Assembly (NCBI RefSeq): GCF_017654505.1
Contig: NC_054545.1
Location: 9,495,427 to 9,559,426 of the forward strand
Source: Polyodon spathula
Taxonomy: Eukaryota > Chordata > Actinopteri > Acipenseriformes > Polyodontidae
DNA length: 64,000 bases
Direction: 5' to 3'
Below, one piece after another: positions 11,344 through 24,930 of the stretch. Under the pieces are notes generated by a model, which did not search any database, was not told the origin of the DNA, and worked only from the letters and a program-made list of their open reading frames with translations. Every line of letters begins with the position of its first letter. The stretch's first letter is position 1. The translations under genes were made by a program, and so were the position numbers.

Positions 11344-12225
11344 TAATCATATCTGTAAAATGTAGAGTAAATAACACAGTACAAATATTTCATATTTTAA
11401 ATACTGCAGCATTCGAAACAGTCTATAGAATGCACTGTATACATATATACAATACATAATGTCTGTTTCTTCTATTGCTGTTCATTATACTTTTAGCGAC
11501 TGGACCTAGCATTCAAAACACAGTAATATTGTACAACATGGAGTCTTCATCATGATTGTGGAAAACTCAATTTCATCAAGACACAAACTCTTTAAGTGTC
11601 TGGGAACTACCAGCCATGCACAGCAAAAACTGAAGACTTTCCATAGTCTTACCTTTTATATAACAATGTTCATTTTATAATACGATTCCATAAATAAGAT
11701 GAAATGCGCCCGACAACAGTATGTCATGAATATGAAGGTTAAAAGAAACACATTCATTACATTACCCAGCCATTTCATGTTGTAGCAAAGGTCTGGCCAT
11801 TCAATAAATTGTTTTCTTGCAAATTAGTTTATCTAGATGGGTTTTTGATTGAAGTAGCTTGCTTCCCGTATATACTACTGCTCCACATATTTGAGACTTT
11901 TTTAAAAAATATTATTTGCATTTGAATGCAATATTGCACAATTGTATATTGTCTCATTACATTCATACAGACTGTGCAGCCTTATTTTACTTAACACAGC
12001 CACTGAAGATGAGTTTTTAATTAGCTAGTACAGGTTTAGTTCATGGCATTCAGTAAACATGTTTTTATATATACATCAATAAACACAGCCATAGTCATTT
12101 TATTCATTTAACTGGTAAACCATGGAGGCAATTAAAATGCTAAGCTAACTTTCTACTTCTGTACTATACAGTATGCAGTATGCTTCATAGGGAATATGTA
12201 ATGAACTTTACAAGTTGATTTCTAA

Positions 12226-12307
12226 CCACCCCCCCCCCCCCCCCCCCCACCCTACCCCACCCCCCCCCACCCCAAAACCATCCCCCCCCCCCCCCCCCCC
12301 CCCCCCC
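12226..12307. repeat. Interrupted poly-C tract (poly-G on minus strand)
   Basis: About 80 bases almost entirely C, broken by ACCCTACCCC and AAAACCAT. On the minus strand, which is the NPAS3 transcript strand, this is a run of G-tracts that could form G-quadruplexes in the nascent RNA or DNA. Confidence 0.9.
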
Positions 12308-13319
12308 AAGGCAAGCGACATTCAGGACCCCTGAAACTGCAGGTATCTCTGGGTTACCAGCTCTAGGTCTCATCCTCATAATACCCTCTAATGCGGATTT
12401 AAAACTACTTCAGACAATCAATGCCGAAGTGCTATGTTTAAGTGAAAGACAGCATAAATTAGTTACTGTATGTGGATTTAAACATCAACAACAACCCTGG
12501 GAGGGGGAAGATGAACTTCATTAAGCCACAATTACAGTTGCCAAGTTCCTGGCTTCAGCCCTGTTTAGCATATGGCTTCATTGCACTGCGCAGCAGTCTT
12601 TTCGTTCTTTATTCGTACATATATTAGCATAAACCACCATCTCAGTCCGCTCTTCCCTACAAGCCATTCCCCTGTATTTAGCCCTACCCTGTTGTGCTAC
12701 TCCTTCCTGGCATCACAATCCAAGCCTACACTAGTTTGAATTGGCCTGATCGAATTCCCATCTCTGTACTAACCCTAATATGATACTAAAACAAGCCAGC
12801 AACTGTAAACTCTCAGCTGGAAACTACAATACCTACAGCTAACCTACCCTTAATACATTACAGTATCATTTATGAGAACGATTTCAAGCAACAAAGAGTA
12901 TCTGTATCAGTAGACAGACTGTACTTGAGGACAGTTATGGGTACATACTTAAAATGCAATCTGCCTACAGTCAGCCCCCAGGGACATCACAGCAATCGAA
13001 CCTAAGCATTAGCTGCACAATGGAATACAGAGGTTCTTCATACAATTGTGTTCTGGAAGACCTTTTACACACTACCGTCTCTTGCATTTTAAATACACGT
13101 CAATCCATTTTACTCAACAGCTACGCAAGCTCAAGGCACGTACAGGTACCCCCGAAATCCTACGTCAGTTTTAAGACATTTATGGTCATAAGTATTGTTT
13201 GCTTGATTTTTTTTTAATCAGTATGTAACAAGATCACTAAGGAACGTCTATGAACACATGGAATATCTGCATTTTTTAGAAATAACCTTCTCTGAGAAGC
13301 ACCTAATATACAGTGTATA

Positions 13320-13343
13320 GATATATATATATATATAATATAG

Positions 13344-13385
<42 letters not shown>
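13320..13385. repeat. TA-rich microsatellite
   Basis: TA repeats with ATATAGATATAATATA interruptions, forming a self-complementary tract of about 65 bases. Confidence 0.85.
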
Positions 13386-13387
<2 letters not shown>

Positions 13388-15806
13388 TGAGTAATGCATC
13401 TGGAAAATGAAAAAACGTGCTGGTTGGGACTTGGGATGAATCCCACCAGGAAACCTATTTGAGTAATGAATCCTCCCCCAACATAAATCTTTCAAATCAT
13501 TAATGGAATGCTGAGGTTGAGCACATGATGTATGCGACAGCAGCTCTCTTTAACTGCGTTTGTGAGGTTAAAAGCTTCAGTGCAGTTTTAAAATGTAGTA
13601 GAAATTGGTACGTTACCTACATTACAATCCACACCTTATCATATTTAATTACATACATCTAAATATAAAAACTAAACCAATGGAGATATCACAGAAGCAA
13701 AGACAACACTTCTGTTACAATATTTTGACTGTGTATAGGCTGCAGGTTTCTTGCTAAAAACCAAATGCATAGTGGATTATACTGTACAAATGTTACTGTC
13801 AACAGCGGTAAGTGTGGTGGAAAAAAAAAATCAATCTCATTCAGCTTGTGTCAGAAAATAATGAGAGCACATTTTTTGCTATCAGAAGATCAGGAATTTG
13901 CTTTGCGCAAATCAGATCGCTATACTTTTTATTTTTAAACATTAGTATACAAAATGCTTGAATATTACATTTTACAATATTTCCACTATACTATAGTAGT
14001 TCTACAGTGTGGCAAATTAGTGTATCAAAAACAAATAAATACAAAGGAATCAACTCCTAATATTCTTTGATGTCTTATTTTTCTTTGCCTTTGAATAAGA
14101 AATACGCTTTTGTTCTTAAACTATTCATTACTATTTTAAATACTGACTGAGTAACTAGGTCATTGCTATGATCATAAAAGATCCACAATACTGTGGTTAA
14201 AAAAAAACAACTATTATGCTAGGTGTTACAGTTATGTAGTATAAATGCTTCCAGAAGTCTATAGGTTGTATGACAAAAATTAATAAAACGACATTTCTCA
14301 GATGTAATAACTCCTATCTAGACATATTTGCACAGCTACTGTAGGTGCTATAAAACAAGTCAACATTAAGGAGTTTAATACAGTCGAAAACAAATTCAAC
14401 CTAAAACAAAATACCTAGCCAACATCTGTATTTCATTTTGTATAACGCATCTTTCAGAAGAAGACAAATATTAATAAATATCTTTTTTTTTTTTTTAAGT
14501 GCACCATTTGTAGTGCTGCCAGCAGCTCCCCAGCTGCATGCTGGCAGATCTTGAACTGTCTATTTGATTGCTCTTGCCTGAGGCATTAGGTTCAATCCAC
14601 CATGTCGCACCTCAGTAACTCCATACAGACTAGAAAATTCTTACACTCAATTTACCCTGGGGATTTGTTAACTTTCACATACATTTAGTTGTGCAGTTGG
14701 CCAGCTCAAATTGATAAACTTGATGCTCAATGTTTCGCCACCAGAATGTCTGATATTGCAAAGGTAAGACGCACCCCCCCCCCTTCCCCTTCCCCTTCCT
14801 CCAGCCCTGAATTTATACATAAGTTTCATTACAAAATTAATCGTGAAAGGCCTCACTTTATTAACCCACAGGAGAGTGCAGACATCTTTAGCTATACTGT
14901 GTTTGTCCCTCAAGCCCATCCACATTCATCTCCCTTGACAATAATGGGTTTCAATTCCAATCCTAAAATTATATAAGTAACTTTTATATAAAAGATGTAA
15001 ATTTCAACCAAATAATGAAAAACATAACATGTACAAAACATGTTTAAGCTGCACAGAAAAAATAAGTTATTTAAATGTAAATAAATAATGGCTTCATCTT
15101 CTCTTCTTTTCTAACAAAGTTGGGTTTTTATCTTAAAAATGCCTTGGCAATACCTCAGTCAATTATGTATTCATAGCTAAAGGCAATAACATATAGTACG
15201 GGACTGCTAATGCTAACCTACAACCTGACTGTCAGAATTAATGTAACCATGCTTTTGGCTTGAAGCGATATCACTATCAGCTTAAGATGATTACTGCATG
15301 TCATTTGTCTTTCATATGACACTACCATATACTAACATTTCATTTTCTCCAGGCATTTTAAAATCAGATGTCTTCTCTTTCCATGGTCCATTGTCTTTGA
15401 CCTATATCCACAAACCTTAGGCTGATGTTGTAGATGAGACATGAGAGAGTCATCGACCATGCTGCTCTCCTGGCACTTAGCAATGTTTAATTTCTTTTTA
15501 ACACAGGTATACAACAGTTTTTTAGAATATTACACACATCTTTTCCCCATTTTAGGCACATTATAGCACGCTATTCACAGGACGCACATTTTATATGAGG
15601 TGTGCAGAATACATGTGTATCATAACTCACAACCTATATGAATACTAAACCTTCAAGTCAATCCATTATTTAGTTTGTACAGCTTATTATTAAACCCTCA
15701 ATAATGCTGAACTGACAAACTCTAAAAGAAACTTAAATTCAATGACAAATGTTTCAACTAGAAGTATTGTTCAACATATGCACAGGGTGTGGGTTCCACA
15801 AGATAT

Positions 15807-16162
15807 GCATACTTGCCAACATTTGGTAACTGTTCATATGCATGGGAGGAGTCATATGTAAAAAACACTCATTATCATATAATATACATTAACCCCCCCC
15901 CAAAATTCAACACAACACAACCATCTTGACAGTAAAAATAGACATAATGAAGCGTTCTTGCCTTTGTATAAGTTAGTGATCAGCAGATTTGTCGACCGCA
16001 CGATGAACACACGTATAGTTTTCACTAACACTACTGTGCAGAATAAATTTTTTTTTTTCTATGGGTATAGATTGGGGCTTTCTTCCTATGCGTCTGGATG
16101 TGGGACATTTGCTAGGAAATCGAGATTGTCCCAACCATATAGGGACTGTTGACATGTGTGGA
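15807..16162. mobile_element. Possible degenerate MITE
   Basis: The left end (CATACTTGCCAACA) and the inverse of the right end (CACACATGTCAACA) are similar, and the interior near the right end has the words GATTGTCCCAACCATATAGG that I associate with a common vertebrate interspersed repeat. No open frame encodes a transposase. The match is weak and target duplications are not clear. Confidence 0.3.
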
Positions 16163-18494
16163 TATGTAAAAGGAAACTGCTAATTCATTAGCACAATGTA
16201 CAGGGCTCGCGGAATGCACTGGAAACATGTTATATTCAGAAAAGTACAGTATAAGGTGACATAAGACAAGCAAAGAAAAAGTATCCAAAACTTAAATACG
16301 TAGCTCACGGTTTATATGTGAAATAAATTGGATTTCAATCTAATTTTTATGTGGCAGATGCAGTATTAATAGACAGCTGCGTATGTGTTTTTCATTAAAG
16401 ACCCAAATAGACAAGAGACTTTTTATTAGCTACTGTAAGCCTCTAACAGGACTGATTTCCAAATTTCTGCATAACTAATGTAGTGAAAAAAAAAAAAAAA
16501 ATCCATAACTTTAATGTATTGTGAAGTGAAAAAAAAAGGTTTTTTGACATTGTTGTTTTGGTTACAAAATGTTTTTCTGCACAGGGCTGGTGGAAGAGAA
16601 AGTGGAAGAGGTATGATTTTGTGAAAAGATGTTTTCATTCCTGACTGGCGCGTTCTCAATAGCTAGGGACCATACATGCTTCTCTCCTCTAGGCAAACCT
16701 TTCTGCACACAAACAGTGTAGCATTCATAACGTATTTTCAGCTCTGCAGGACAGCTATACAGCAGAACCTCTCTCCCTTAATGACTTACATCAGTGAATA
16801 AACACATGCCTTATTCACTCCTCCACTCTCAAAGCTATGACACAGTATCTTCCTCGAAGCCATGAAGCTGAACAGCATTAAGCTGCATCATTGTGTCCAG
16901 TAAATATATACTATAGATATGTAGGCAAACAAATCATCATACATCATGACTGACCCTCTGAGCACGAAAGAATTAGGAAATATCTTTTATGTAAAATACC
17001 AAAACAGACCTCATGTTTTGGCTCAGTTTCCCCGCAGAAACTTAAATGCCTTTGCTCAAAGCCGTTACAATTTTACATAACTTACATTTTTCTGGTAACC
17101 TTAAAATGTCTTTTTGTGACTTTCCATGCAGTTTGCTTAAAAACAAACCTCTTTTAATAGGCAAGTCTATTTAACACCAAAGACCCTGACTATTATTATT
17201 AGTAACTATCACACTTTCTATTTTCAATGGAGATGTAATGAATTGTGTGGGTCAAACTACTATACAGTACATACTGAGGTATATAAACTCCAACCACTAA
17301 TATCATTTGTAAGACATTTAAGGGCATCCAATATAAGCAATTATTGCATTTCTACATCTACAAACTGCATTCCACTTAGATGACTAATTATGCATTATTT
17401 AGCACTTTGTATTTTAAATTCTAACATCTAAAAGTGAAATCCAGTCAACTAAAATAAAATGCATGATATAATTACTAAAAACCATTGCATGTATTGAATA
17501 AACAACAACAAAAAAGATTTAACTTGTAACAATAGTCATTTTACTGTAAATTCAATATGCACAATTTTACTATTTTTTTTTATTCAGAGCACCTCATTAA
17601 TTTCCACGTTGTGACAGTATGCAGTGTGGGGTAGCAGTCTGCCAACCTACTGTGCCAAGTCAACAATGATTTACTACGCTTCTTTTCATCACCTTTATTT
17701 TACAGCAAAGCACATAAGACAAACTTTATTTGAAAAAAGAAGACATTTTCCTTAGTACAACAGTATATTCTTTCAGCATTTCCGTTCCTGTCAGTGTTTT
17801 CTGCCTTATGGCTAAAGCTAACAAATATGGTACATGTCTAAAAAATTAATCGCCAAGTCATGAATGTGTTAGTAATGCATAATAATGACACAAATATATA
17901 ATACAGTGAGAACTACGTTTTAAATAAACCCTACAAAACACATTTTAAAATATCAAATACAGTAGCATGTGGCAATGCAGTTGCAATACAGTTTCGAGAT
18001 ATTTTATTTCATATTTAGAAATGCTGGCCTTGATTCAAATTCACAGCTGTTATAGAAACCAATGTTGCATAGCCTGATTCAGGTGGCAAGCATTATTATT
18101 ATTTTTTATTTATTTATTTATTTATGTATTTCTGTTGTCATGCAACAACAACTTTAATACAAATTAGCAGTGCCAAACTCAGCTTCCCCTGCTCAGCAGT
18201 CCCTGATTCTACTGACTGGTTTTTATTCACACTGTTTTCTCAGGAATTCTGCTCCTCGTAAACGTCGCACATGGAGGCGTGCAAAAAATTTTCCTTTTTT
18301 TTTATATAACACAAGGTTCAGCAGCAGAACGGCTATGAACATGACTCTGTTTGAGTGTCGTGAGCAACTGAAGTCCAACAAAAAATGTGCAAAAAGTACA
18401 GTAGCAGTAGTTATACTGTTGTTCCCTAAAACTGGTTAAAATAACCAGATACCCTTTCCCTTTTAAGGAGTTTTATTGTATCATAAATGATAGA

Positions 18495-18497
<3 letters not shown>

Positions 18498-18557
<60 letters not shown>

Positions 18558-18587
18558 AAAAAACACACACACACACACACACACACA
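18498..18587. repeat. (TA)n...(CA)n compound microsatellite
   Basis: About 57 bases of TA, a short A-rich spacer, then about 26 bases of CA. Confidence 0.95.
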
Positions 18588-19229
18588 AAACAATGTAAAC
18601 CAGCTAGCTACAACATATGTATCACTTATTAACACATAGATATATCATCACCCTTAAAAAAGTGTATAAGTGATATACTGTACTTGCTGAACTTTTATAA
18701 CAATCGCCTGATACATTGTCCAACATGGAAATTACAGCAATTTATAAAGCACTTGGTGGCTGACAGCTACGCCATTGAAAATCACTGGATCCCTTTTCCA
18801 TTTACAGACACTGCCAATAGACCACCATTTATTTTTCCTGACCTCTCAAAACATTCAGGCTTTTTGTTTTAAACAGTTATCGAATCCCTTTTCAAGAGCA
18901 AACATTGATGTTAACAGCTCCACCAGCTCCAGCTGTATCAATGTTAAGGTTCACCTAAAGCTGCTGAATACTGGTTACTGAAACACTGCTTCAAAGCATT
19001 ATGTTTCCTTGTTTGTAAAAGATCCATTATTTTCTTCTTATTTTTTTTTGGAAAAACCGACAGCATAAAACTGATCTGCTTTATTATCATTACTGACGAC
19101 CTTATGAATGATAAAAACTGCTGAAATCTACAGGAACATTAAGGCAGTAAATGATATTCATAATTATGGAATAAGCAGAATATATTTATTTCAATTGCAA
19201 GTCTATAGAAGCAAATGTGAAATAAACAT

Positions 19230-20060
19230 CCATTCAATTTGAATTGCTGACACATGCTATAAAGTATTAGAAAGGCATAATTTCATACTTTGTTACATTT
19301 TTTGCAGCTTTGACATCACACTGAAAATAGCTGTTCGGCACTGTGATTTGAGTGAAGCAATGGGATTTGACCAATCAGATGTGTGTGATTGCTGTTCTAT
19401 AATAGCCCTCATTATGGCTCATCAAATACCTTTTGTTGTCAATACAAGAAAAGAAAAAATGGTGTAAAAGGCACTCTAAATACTTTTGATGAAAGATGGA
19501 CATTGGCAGAGAAGACATAAAGGATGAGTCCACAATATTTAAGGTCTGGTGTCAAGGAGCAGATATCATTCCATATCCCTTGATGGATCTGGTACATCCA
19601 TCTAGCTCAAGCTTCTTGCTCCAATCCATAAAACAGGCATTAATATAAAGCTCACAGCTAAGAATTTTCATTTTAACTGACAAGATTCCCCATTCATCAA
19701 AGCAGGTTGTCTGTATACCATTGCAGGCAAAATGAGCTCTGAGGGTATGCAGACAGGACATAGTCAATGGGGCATGCTTTTTAAATGACAATTTTCTGTA
19801 ACACCAGCAACCACAAGCTGCCAGTCTAACGGAAACTCTTTGTCTGTACTGCAGTTTACTCACCGGATCAGGTAAGGCTGTGAATTCCGGGGTAAAGTGA
19901 TAACTGCTGTTGAGAGATGTAATAAACAAACAGCTTGAGACCACCTGACAGAAAGCTGTCATTAAGCGTGAAGCTGCTTGTTCCTCGTGCAGTGAAAGAA
20001 GAAGGTGTTTAACAAATAAGTGAAAGCCTAGAGCTCATCTCCATTTCTGAAATGCTGGTC
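19230..20060. promoter_or_regulatory. Long repeat-free block, candidate conserved noncoding element
   Basis: Roughly 800 bases with balanced composition, no microsatellites and several well-formed words: GACCAATCAG (CCAAT type) near 19370, GACATCACAC near 19313 and CATTAAGCG near 19960. A 136-codon open frame lies on the minus strand at 19962-19552, but its protein has no recognisable domain and no splice-site framing. I read the frame as chance in non-AT-rich DNA. Regulatory function is inferred. Confidence 0.27.
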
Positions 20061-22655
20061 CCAGCTTTAACATGTTGGTTTCTGTGCAACCCTTTGCATT
20101 TTCTACTATAGTTTATTCTTGCTTTATACACATTATCAAATTTGTTGGACTCAGTTACATTACTTTGTTTTTACTCTCAATTTCAACAGGTCTTAGGCTG
20201 TCATTTGCCTTAACAGTGAATAGTTTTGCCTGCTAATTTATTAGTATTTGCATGCAGTATTTTCAACACTTCTGCAACTGATAACTGACTTAAGTTAATA
20301 TTCTGAATATTGTGCCCAGATAAGATAAACATATAGACTTCTTGTTGTTGCTTATGATGCAGTTTATCAATGACAAACCTATTGGCATTTGAAAAATCAT
20401 AATGAATCGTGCAAGATTTCACTTATGATATTGTTAAAGCACAGTAAGGAAATAAGCACACTAGGGTTAGTCCTGCACAATACAATGTGTAGATAAGTGT
20501 TCTTCAGCATTTTATAGTGTCCATTACTAATGCAATGACATGTGTCAGGGTGGTGGTGATTTATGGTGTGAAAAAATAACTTAACTCAAAATAAAGAACA
20601 ACTGAATAACTTCACTAGCAACGATTAGTTGGTCTCAGTAAACCTGTGGAGTTGTTGTTTCTCATGGTGCACACTACCTAGCAGTTGAATGTTTGCCAAT
20701 ACCTGATGCTGGAAAAGTTCAAAGTAATGACCAGCATTATGCTGTTAAAACTCCTAAAAGCTGTTGCTTCACACATACAAAGATGATGTTAAAATCAATA
20801 AGATGAGTTAAAATCAATAACTGACAGACTCCAGGGTCTCCTAATGCAATGCATTTGATAAAGATACTCTTTTATATTGTCTCTGGGTGCACATGTGCTC
20901 TGCCTGGGTGTCACCACCAAAACCATTGACAGTCAGGCTACCCGGACAAAGACGTTTTGGTCTAAAGACATTCAGGGACACTGCTGTACCTAAAACTAAA
21001 GGGCATGGAGTAATGTAGTATAGGGATAGGTGATATTGCTGCTTGTTTTGAATGTCTACAGGACACAATACTGCTATTGTATTGAGGACTGGTCATTAAT
21101 GTTCACAGGAAGGGCTTGGTAGAAACAGGATTAACATTGATATAATAATAAATGTCAAGAGGTCTCTAGCAGTACTTCAATCTACTGCAGCACACTGGCA
21201 CAAGATACAGGAAAGGGGTTAAGGAGCCAGCTGCCACAAACAAAGCCAGGTGGTGCGGTGATCTGCATAACAGGCCAGAGTAGACGGCAATCCCATCCCT
21301 TTCCTTCTCTTCCCCATCTAGATTTAGCACCTCAGTGGCCATGTTTATACCAGAACCAAAACAGTTGCCATGTTCACCCTGCTTCTATTGTTCAGCTCTT
21401 AGTACCACTATACTACTGAAAACATCACCAAGAATTTAAAGTTGCTTTCCTCTTACTTTTTTTAAAAGCACTGTAAGGACAGTATGCAAAGCAGAAGAAC
21501 AACCTCATTCCTTTGGTTAAATCCTCATCAGATACAGTAATTCGACTGTAAGCATACAAATCCTAGGACACAAATCGTAGTGATTCTATAAATTATTTTA
21601 AAACGTATAATTTTGTTTTGATATGGTAACTGTGCAATACTGTTCTGCAGGATTTTTCAAGAACGCTGGGCTTGTTACTAGTGTTAACAAATGAATGCAG
21701 ACTGCAATCATACCAAAAACTGTGATTCACAGTCTGCACTCCCCACATTTATACAGTGATTGGCAATTAGCTGCCTTTGAGTAATATGCACTGTGATATT
21801 GTTTATTTAGCACCCTAATTATAATCTGTTGTTTCCAAATGTAAGTCAGAAATGAGACTGTTAAAACCTGTAATGTAGAGGTTTAAATGTACCCATCTCA
21901 TTCTTTAATATGGCTTTTGAGAATACTGTGCATGAAATAACACCAATGGCAGCAATGCAAACTTCCCACAAAGCTCAACCAATGCACTTTTAACCTAAGA
22001 GAATACTATATCCTCACTAAGCAGTTCTAAAACTCTCTTCCAAATAGAGAAAATTTACTTAATAAGTCCCACCCTTAAGAAGACAGAGAAATTAAGTTTT
22101 GGATGGGCAGTTTTTCTTCTAACTATAAGTTGTAGTGGTCAGTGGGGCTAGGATAAAACACAGCTGGATTTTTGTTGAGCATGCTGCAGCACTAACTTAC
22201 ACTGTATAAATAAAATATCTGTGGTTTTCCCAGAATTACCAATAAGAATAAGTAGTTGCAAACCAGGGGAATTCTCTGGTGATTCTCTGTTGCTGTGAAA
22301 TGCTCTAAAAATCCAGCTGTAACATAATTTAATCTCAGACACTTCATGGTGTTTTTTTTTTTTTTTGCATGGCCATACCCAAAGTTAATAGCACATTGAG
22401 TCATACAATTTCAAAAGCATTTTTATTTGGATTTTCATTGCCAGTGTCAAGATATATGGATCAGAAGGGGAAAGATTAATGAACTACTGGAAATTGTTTG
22501 TCAAATATACGGACAACTCCACTTCAAAACAGAGTTTGCATAACAGCATGACTAAAATGTTTACTGTACTGCTTAGTGCACCTTTATTGACACCTATCAA
22601 GAAGCATTGGACATGGAAAATAAGACATGAGTGAAATGTAGTCAGAGATAAAGTG

Positions 22656-22656
<1 letters not shown>

Positions 22657-22701
<45 letters not shown>
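22657..22701. repeat. Uninterrupted (C)45 tract
   Basis: Forty-five consecutive C bases (poly-G on the NPAS3 transcript strand). Such tracts are rare and unstable, and the exact length may be an assembly artefact. Confidence 0.95.
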
Positions 22702-22703
<2 letters not shown>

Positions 22704-23095
22704 CATCTGTTCAGGGATCTCAACACATACCTCCATAAATCTCTGATTTCTTTTATTCCAACACTTGAAATGCAAACTCAGGGGCCCAAATACACTATAT
22801 TAGCCAACTATATTCATTGTTTTTCATTTTCAGGAGTGAAAGAATTTCGGAAAATAAAGTAGTTGTTGTTGTAGTTCTTGTAATAACTTCAGTTAACCAG
22901 CTGAATTCACAAATCAGTGGAAACCTATCCTGGACTTTATTCAGCTTCACTTTATTTTAACATCTGAAAGAATCTTCATTTTCTACTTTTACCATGTAGA
23001 GGCATTAAATAAAATGACAATACTGATTTTTTTTCCCCACATAAACATAGCAAGACTGTGAAAAACACATCAATAACAATCTTATATCAGACATG

Positions 23096-23128
<33 letters not shown>

Positions 23129-23563
23129 CTTTAAATGCAGATGGAACAAACAATTTTTTAAACCATGAACAATTAAGCTACTGTCTTTGGAATTGTCTGT
23201 ATAATCTACAGTAGAATATTAAATTAAACTGGTCCCATTTTATACACTTTGTATAAATGCATAAATAATATCTGCAACAAGCATAATTAACAAATCAGTT
23301 GCATTATATCAGCCTTACATTATACACTGGTAACCAAGGCTGCCACACTCCCAAATTATTGAAAGATCTAATAAAAGGACTAACTGGTACAATGAGAAAA
23401 TAGCTAAATGTTTAGCTGTAGTAAACTAAACAGAAGCAAGTACATGTTTATTAAGGCAGCTGAACTTTCCCATTTTACCCCCATGTGCTCTTATAATATT
23501 AATGTAATTTAATCCACAAACATAAAAGTACTAATTAGAGCAGAAATGATATTACAATTCCCA

Positions 23564-23595
23564 ATCTCTCTCTCTCTGTGTGTGTGTGTGTGTGT

Positions 23596-23654
<59 letters not shown>
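23564..23654. repeat. (TC)n(TG)n(TA)n compound microsatellite
   Basis: Short TC, then TG, then about 56 bases of TA, ending exactly where the MITE-like element begins. Confidence 0.95.
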
Positions 23655-23657
<3 letters not shown>

Positions 23658-23783
23658 AGATAGCAGGGAGGGGGTTAAAATTCCTCCCTGCTAAAAATGT
23701 GAAAATGCACTTTTGGGTGAATGGGCTAAGGGTTTTGTAATTGTGTTAATTGTTTTTATTGTTTAGTTAATCCCCTGCTACCT

Positions 23784-23786
<3 letters not shown>
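23655..23786. mobile_element. 132-bp TA-flanked MITE-like element
   Basis: The element lies within a (TA)n microsatellite, with TA on both sides. Its left end GTAAGATAGCAGGG and the inverse of its right end GTAAGGTAGCAGGG match over 14 bases except one, and similarity continues as GG.TTAA. Inside the left end, TAGCAGGGAGG pairs with CCTCCCTGCTA 8 bases later, making an 11-bp hairpin. There is no coding capacity. TA target duplication and short inverted repeats suggest a Tc1/mariner-mobilised MITE. The parent element is unknown. Confidence 0.6.

Positions 23787-23861
<75 letters not shown>
23787..23861. repeat. (TA)n microsatellite right of the MITE
   Basis: About 75 bases of TA, apparently the right half of the tract split by the 132-bp insertion. 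Confidence 0.95.
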
Positions 23862-23864
<3 letters not shown>

Positions 23865-24689
23865 CTTGATAAAGGAAGCTACAGATTACTTATCCTATTT
23901 CACAGCACATATCTTGAGTATCATTATTATTAACCACAATTTAGAAAAGGATTCTACACCAAACAGTCTGATAGTTTCACTCTTCCATAAATTTTACCAC
24001 CTCAGCATTTTTAAATCCAGTTAATGCTTATACAGCATTAATATATTTTTTTCTATTTGAAAGTCTTTAGGACGTATTTAAATGAGAGATTTAGTTAATG
24101 AGTTTGGGCAAACTCTGGAACAGTCTTTCAAGTATTATCATTCTCATTAATTTTCAGAATTATCCACAGAGTTGTGATAGCTGTCATGGACTTTAGACTT
24201 CAATTAACTACATACTTTATGTACCTTATGTGTTTGTTTATAACTGACCATAAATTAAAGACTTTGCATTTTAGTTCAAACTTTGCAATTGATATTTTAA
24301 GTTATCATTTTAGCAAAACGTGGCCAAACATAAAAACTCTTAGTATATTTGTGTGCGGACAGTATAGAATAATTGAATTGAACATCTTATTTGTAGGCTT
24401 CATTCAAGATCAAGAAAGCTGAATTATTTTCATGCTTTTCTGTTTCTTCTAATATTGTTTTACCACCAGCTATGTCTAAATCACTAGCATGTAACCGAAT
24501 GCATAATGTCACAAACTAACATCTTTGAAATATTTCATTCTTATGTTGAAATCAAAAAGTGGATAAATGGCATACATTTTACTTTATTGCAGTTCATTGT
24601 TTTTGCTGTTCTTTTGTTATTATCTATAAACATCCCTTTTGTTTTTATTGTTTCATTCTCAAGTGTTCACATATCACAGCCATAAGTAT

Positions 24690-24930
24690 TTCATTACTGG
24701 TTTATCTGTCCAGAGGCTTGTGAAGCAGTAACAATTAACCCTCCCTTCACAGTGATTGATATAGGCTTTGCTTTCAATTTGTTCCACTACACAGATCATG
24801 AAATTCTGAATGCGCCCATCCTTATTGACCTACACTTTCAAAAGCGAGGCTACAATGAGATGAAAGTAATTATTAAAAGGGAAAAGAGCTACACAGCCAT
24901 GAAACAAAGTCTTTAAAAATCTTTAAGATG
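24690..24930. promoter_or_regulatory. Candidate conserved noncoding block
   Basis: A repeat-free 240-base segment with GTAACAATTAACCC, GTAATTATTAAAAGGG and TTGATATAGGC-like words, richer in mixed sequence than its AT-rich surroundings. Assignment rests on composition and homeodomain-type cores only. Confidence 0.25.

Larger units (their letters stand above)
11344..15806. other. Intronic sequence, no gene seen
   Basis: Contains the poly-C tract at 12226-12307, a TA-rich tract at 13320-13385 and a C/T-rich tract at about 14774-14812. A poly-T-led segment at 14480-14620 has a weak tRNA box B-like word (GGTTCAATCC) but no convincing box A. No coding exon is recognised. Confidence 0.5.
16163..22655. 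other. Intronic sequence, no gene seen
   Basis: Holds a TTTA-rich stretch at 18095-18125, the TA/CA microsatellite at 18498-18587, and a long repeat-free block at 19230-20060 listed separately. Poly-A and poly-T runs occur near 16484 and 22350. The 62-136 codon open frames here match no family I recognise. Confidence 0.5.

Noticed and set aside
14480..14620. Possible SINE with a GGTTCAATCC box B-like word
   Set aside because: No convincing box A at the right distance and no clear tail.
19552..19962. 136-codon minus-strand open frame in NPAS3 intron
   Set aside because: No recognisable domain, no splice-site framing, and it lies in a balanced-composition block where chance open frames are longer.
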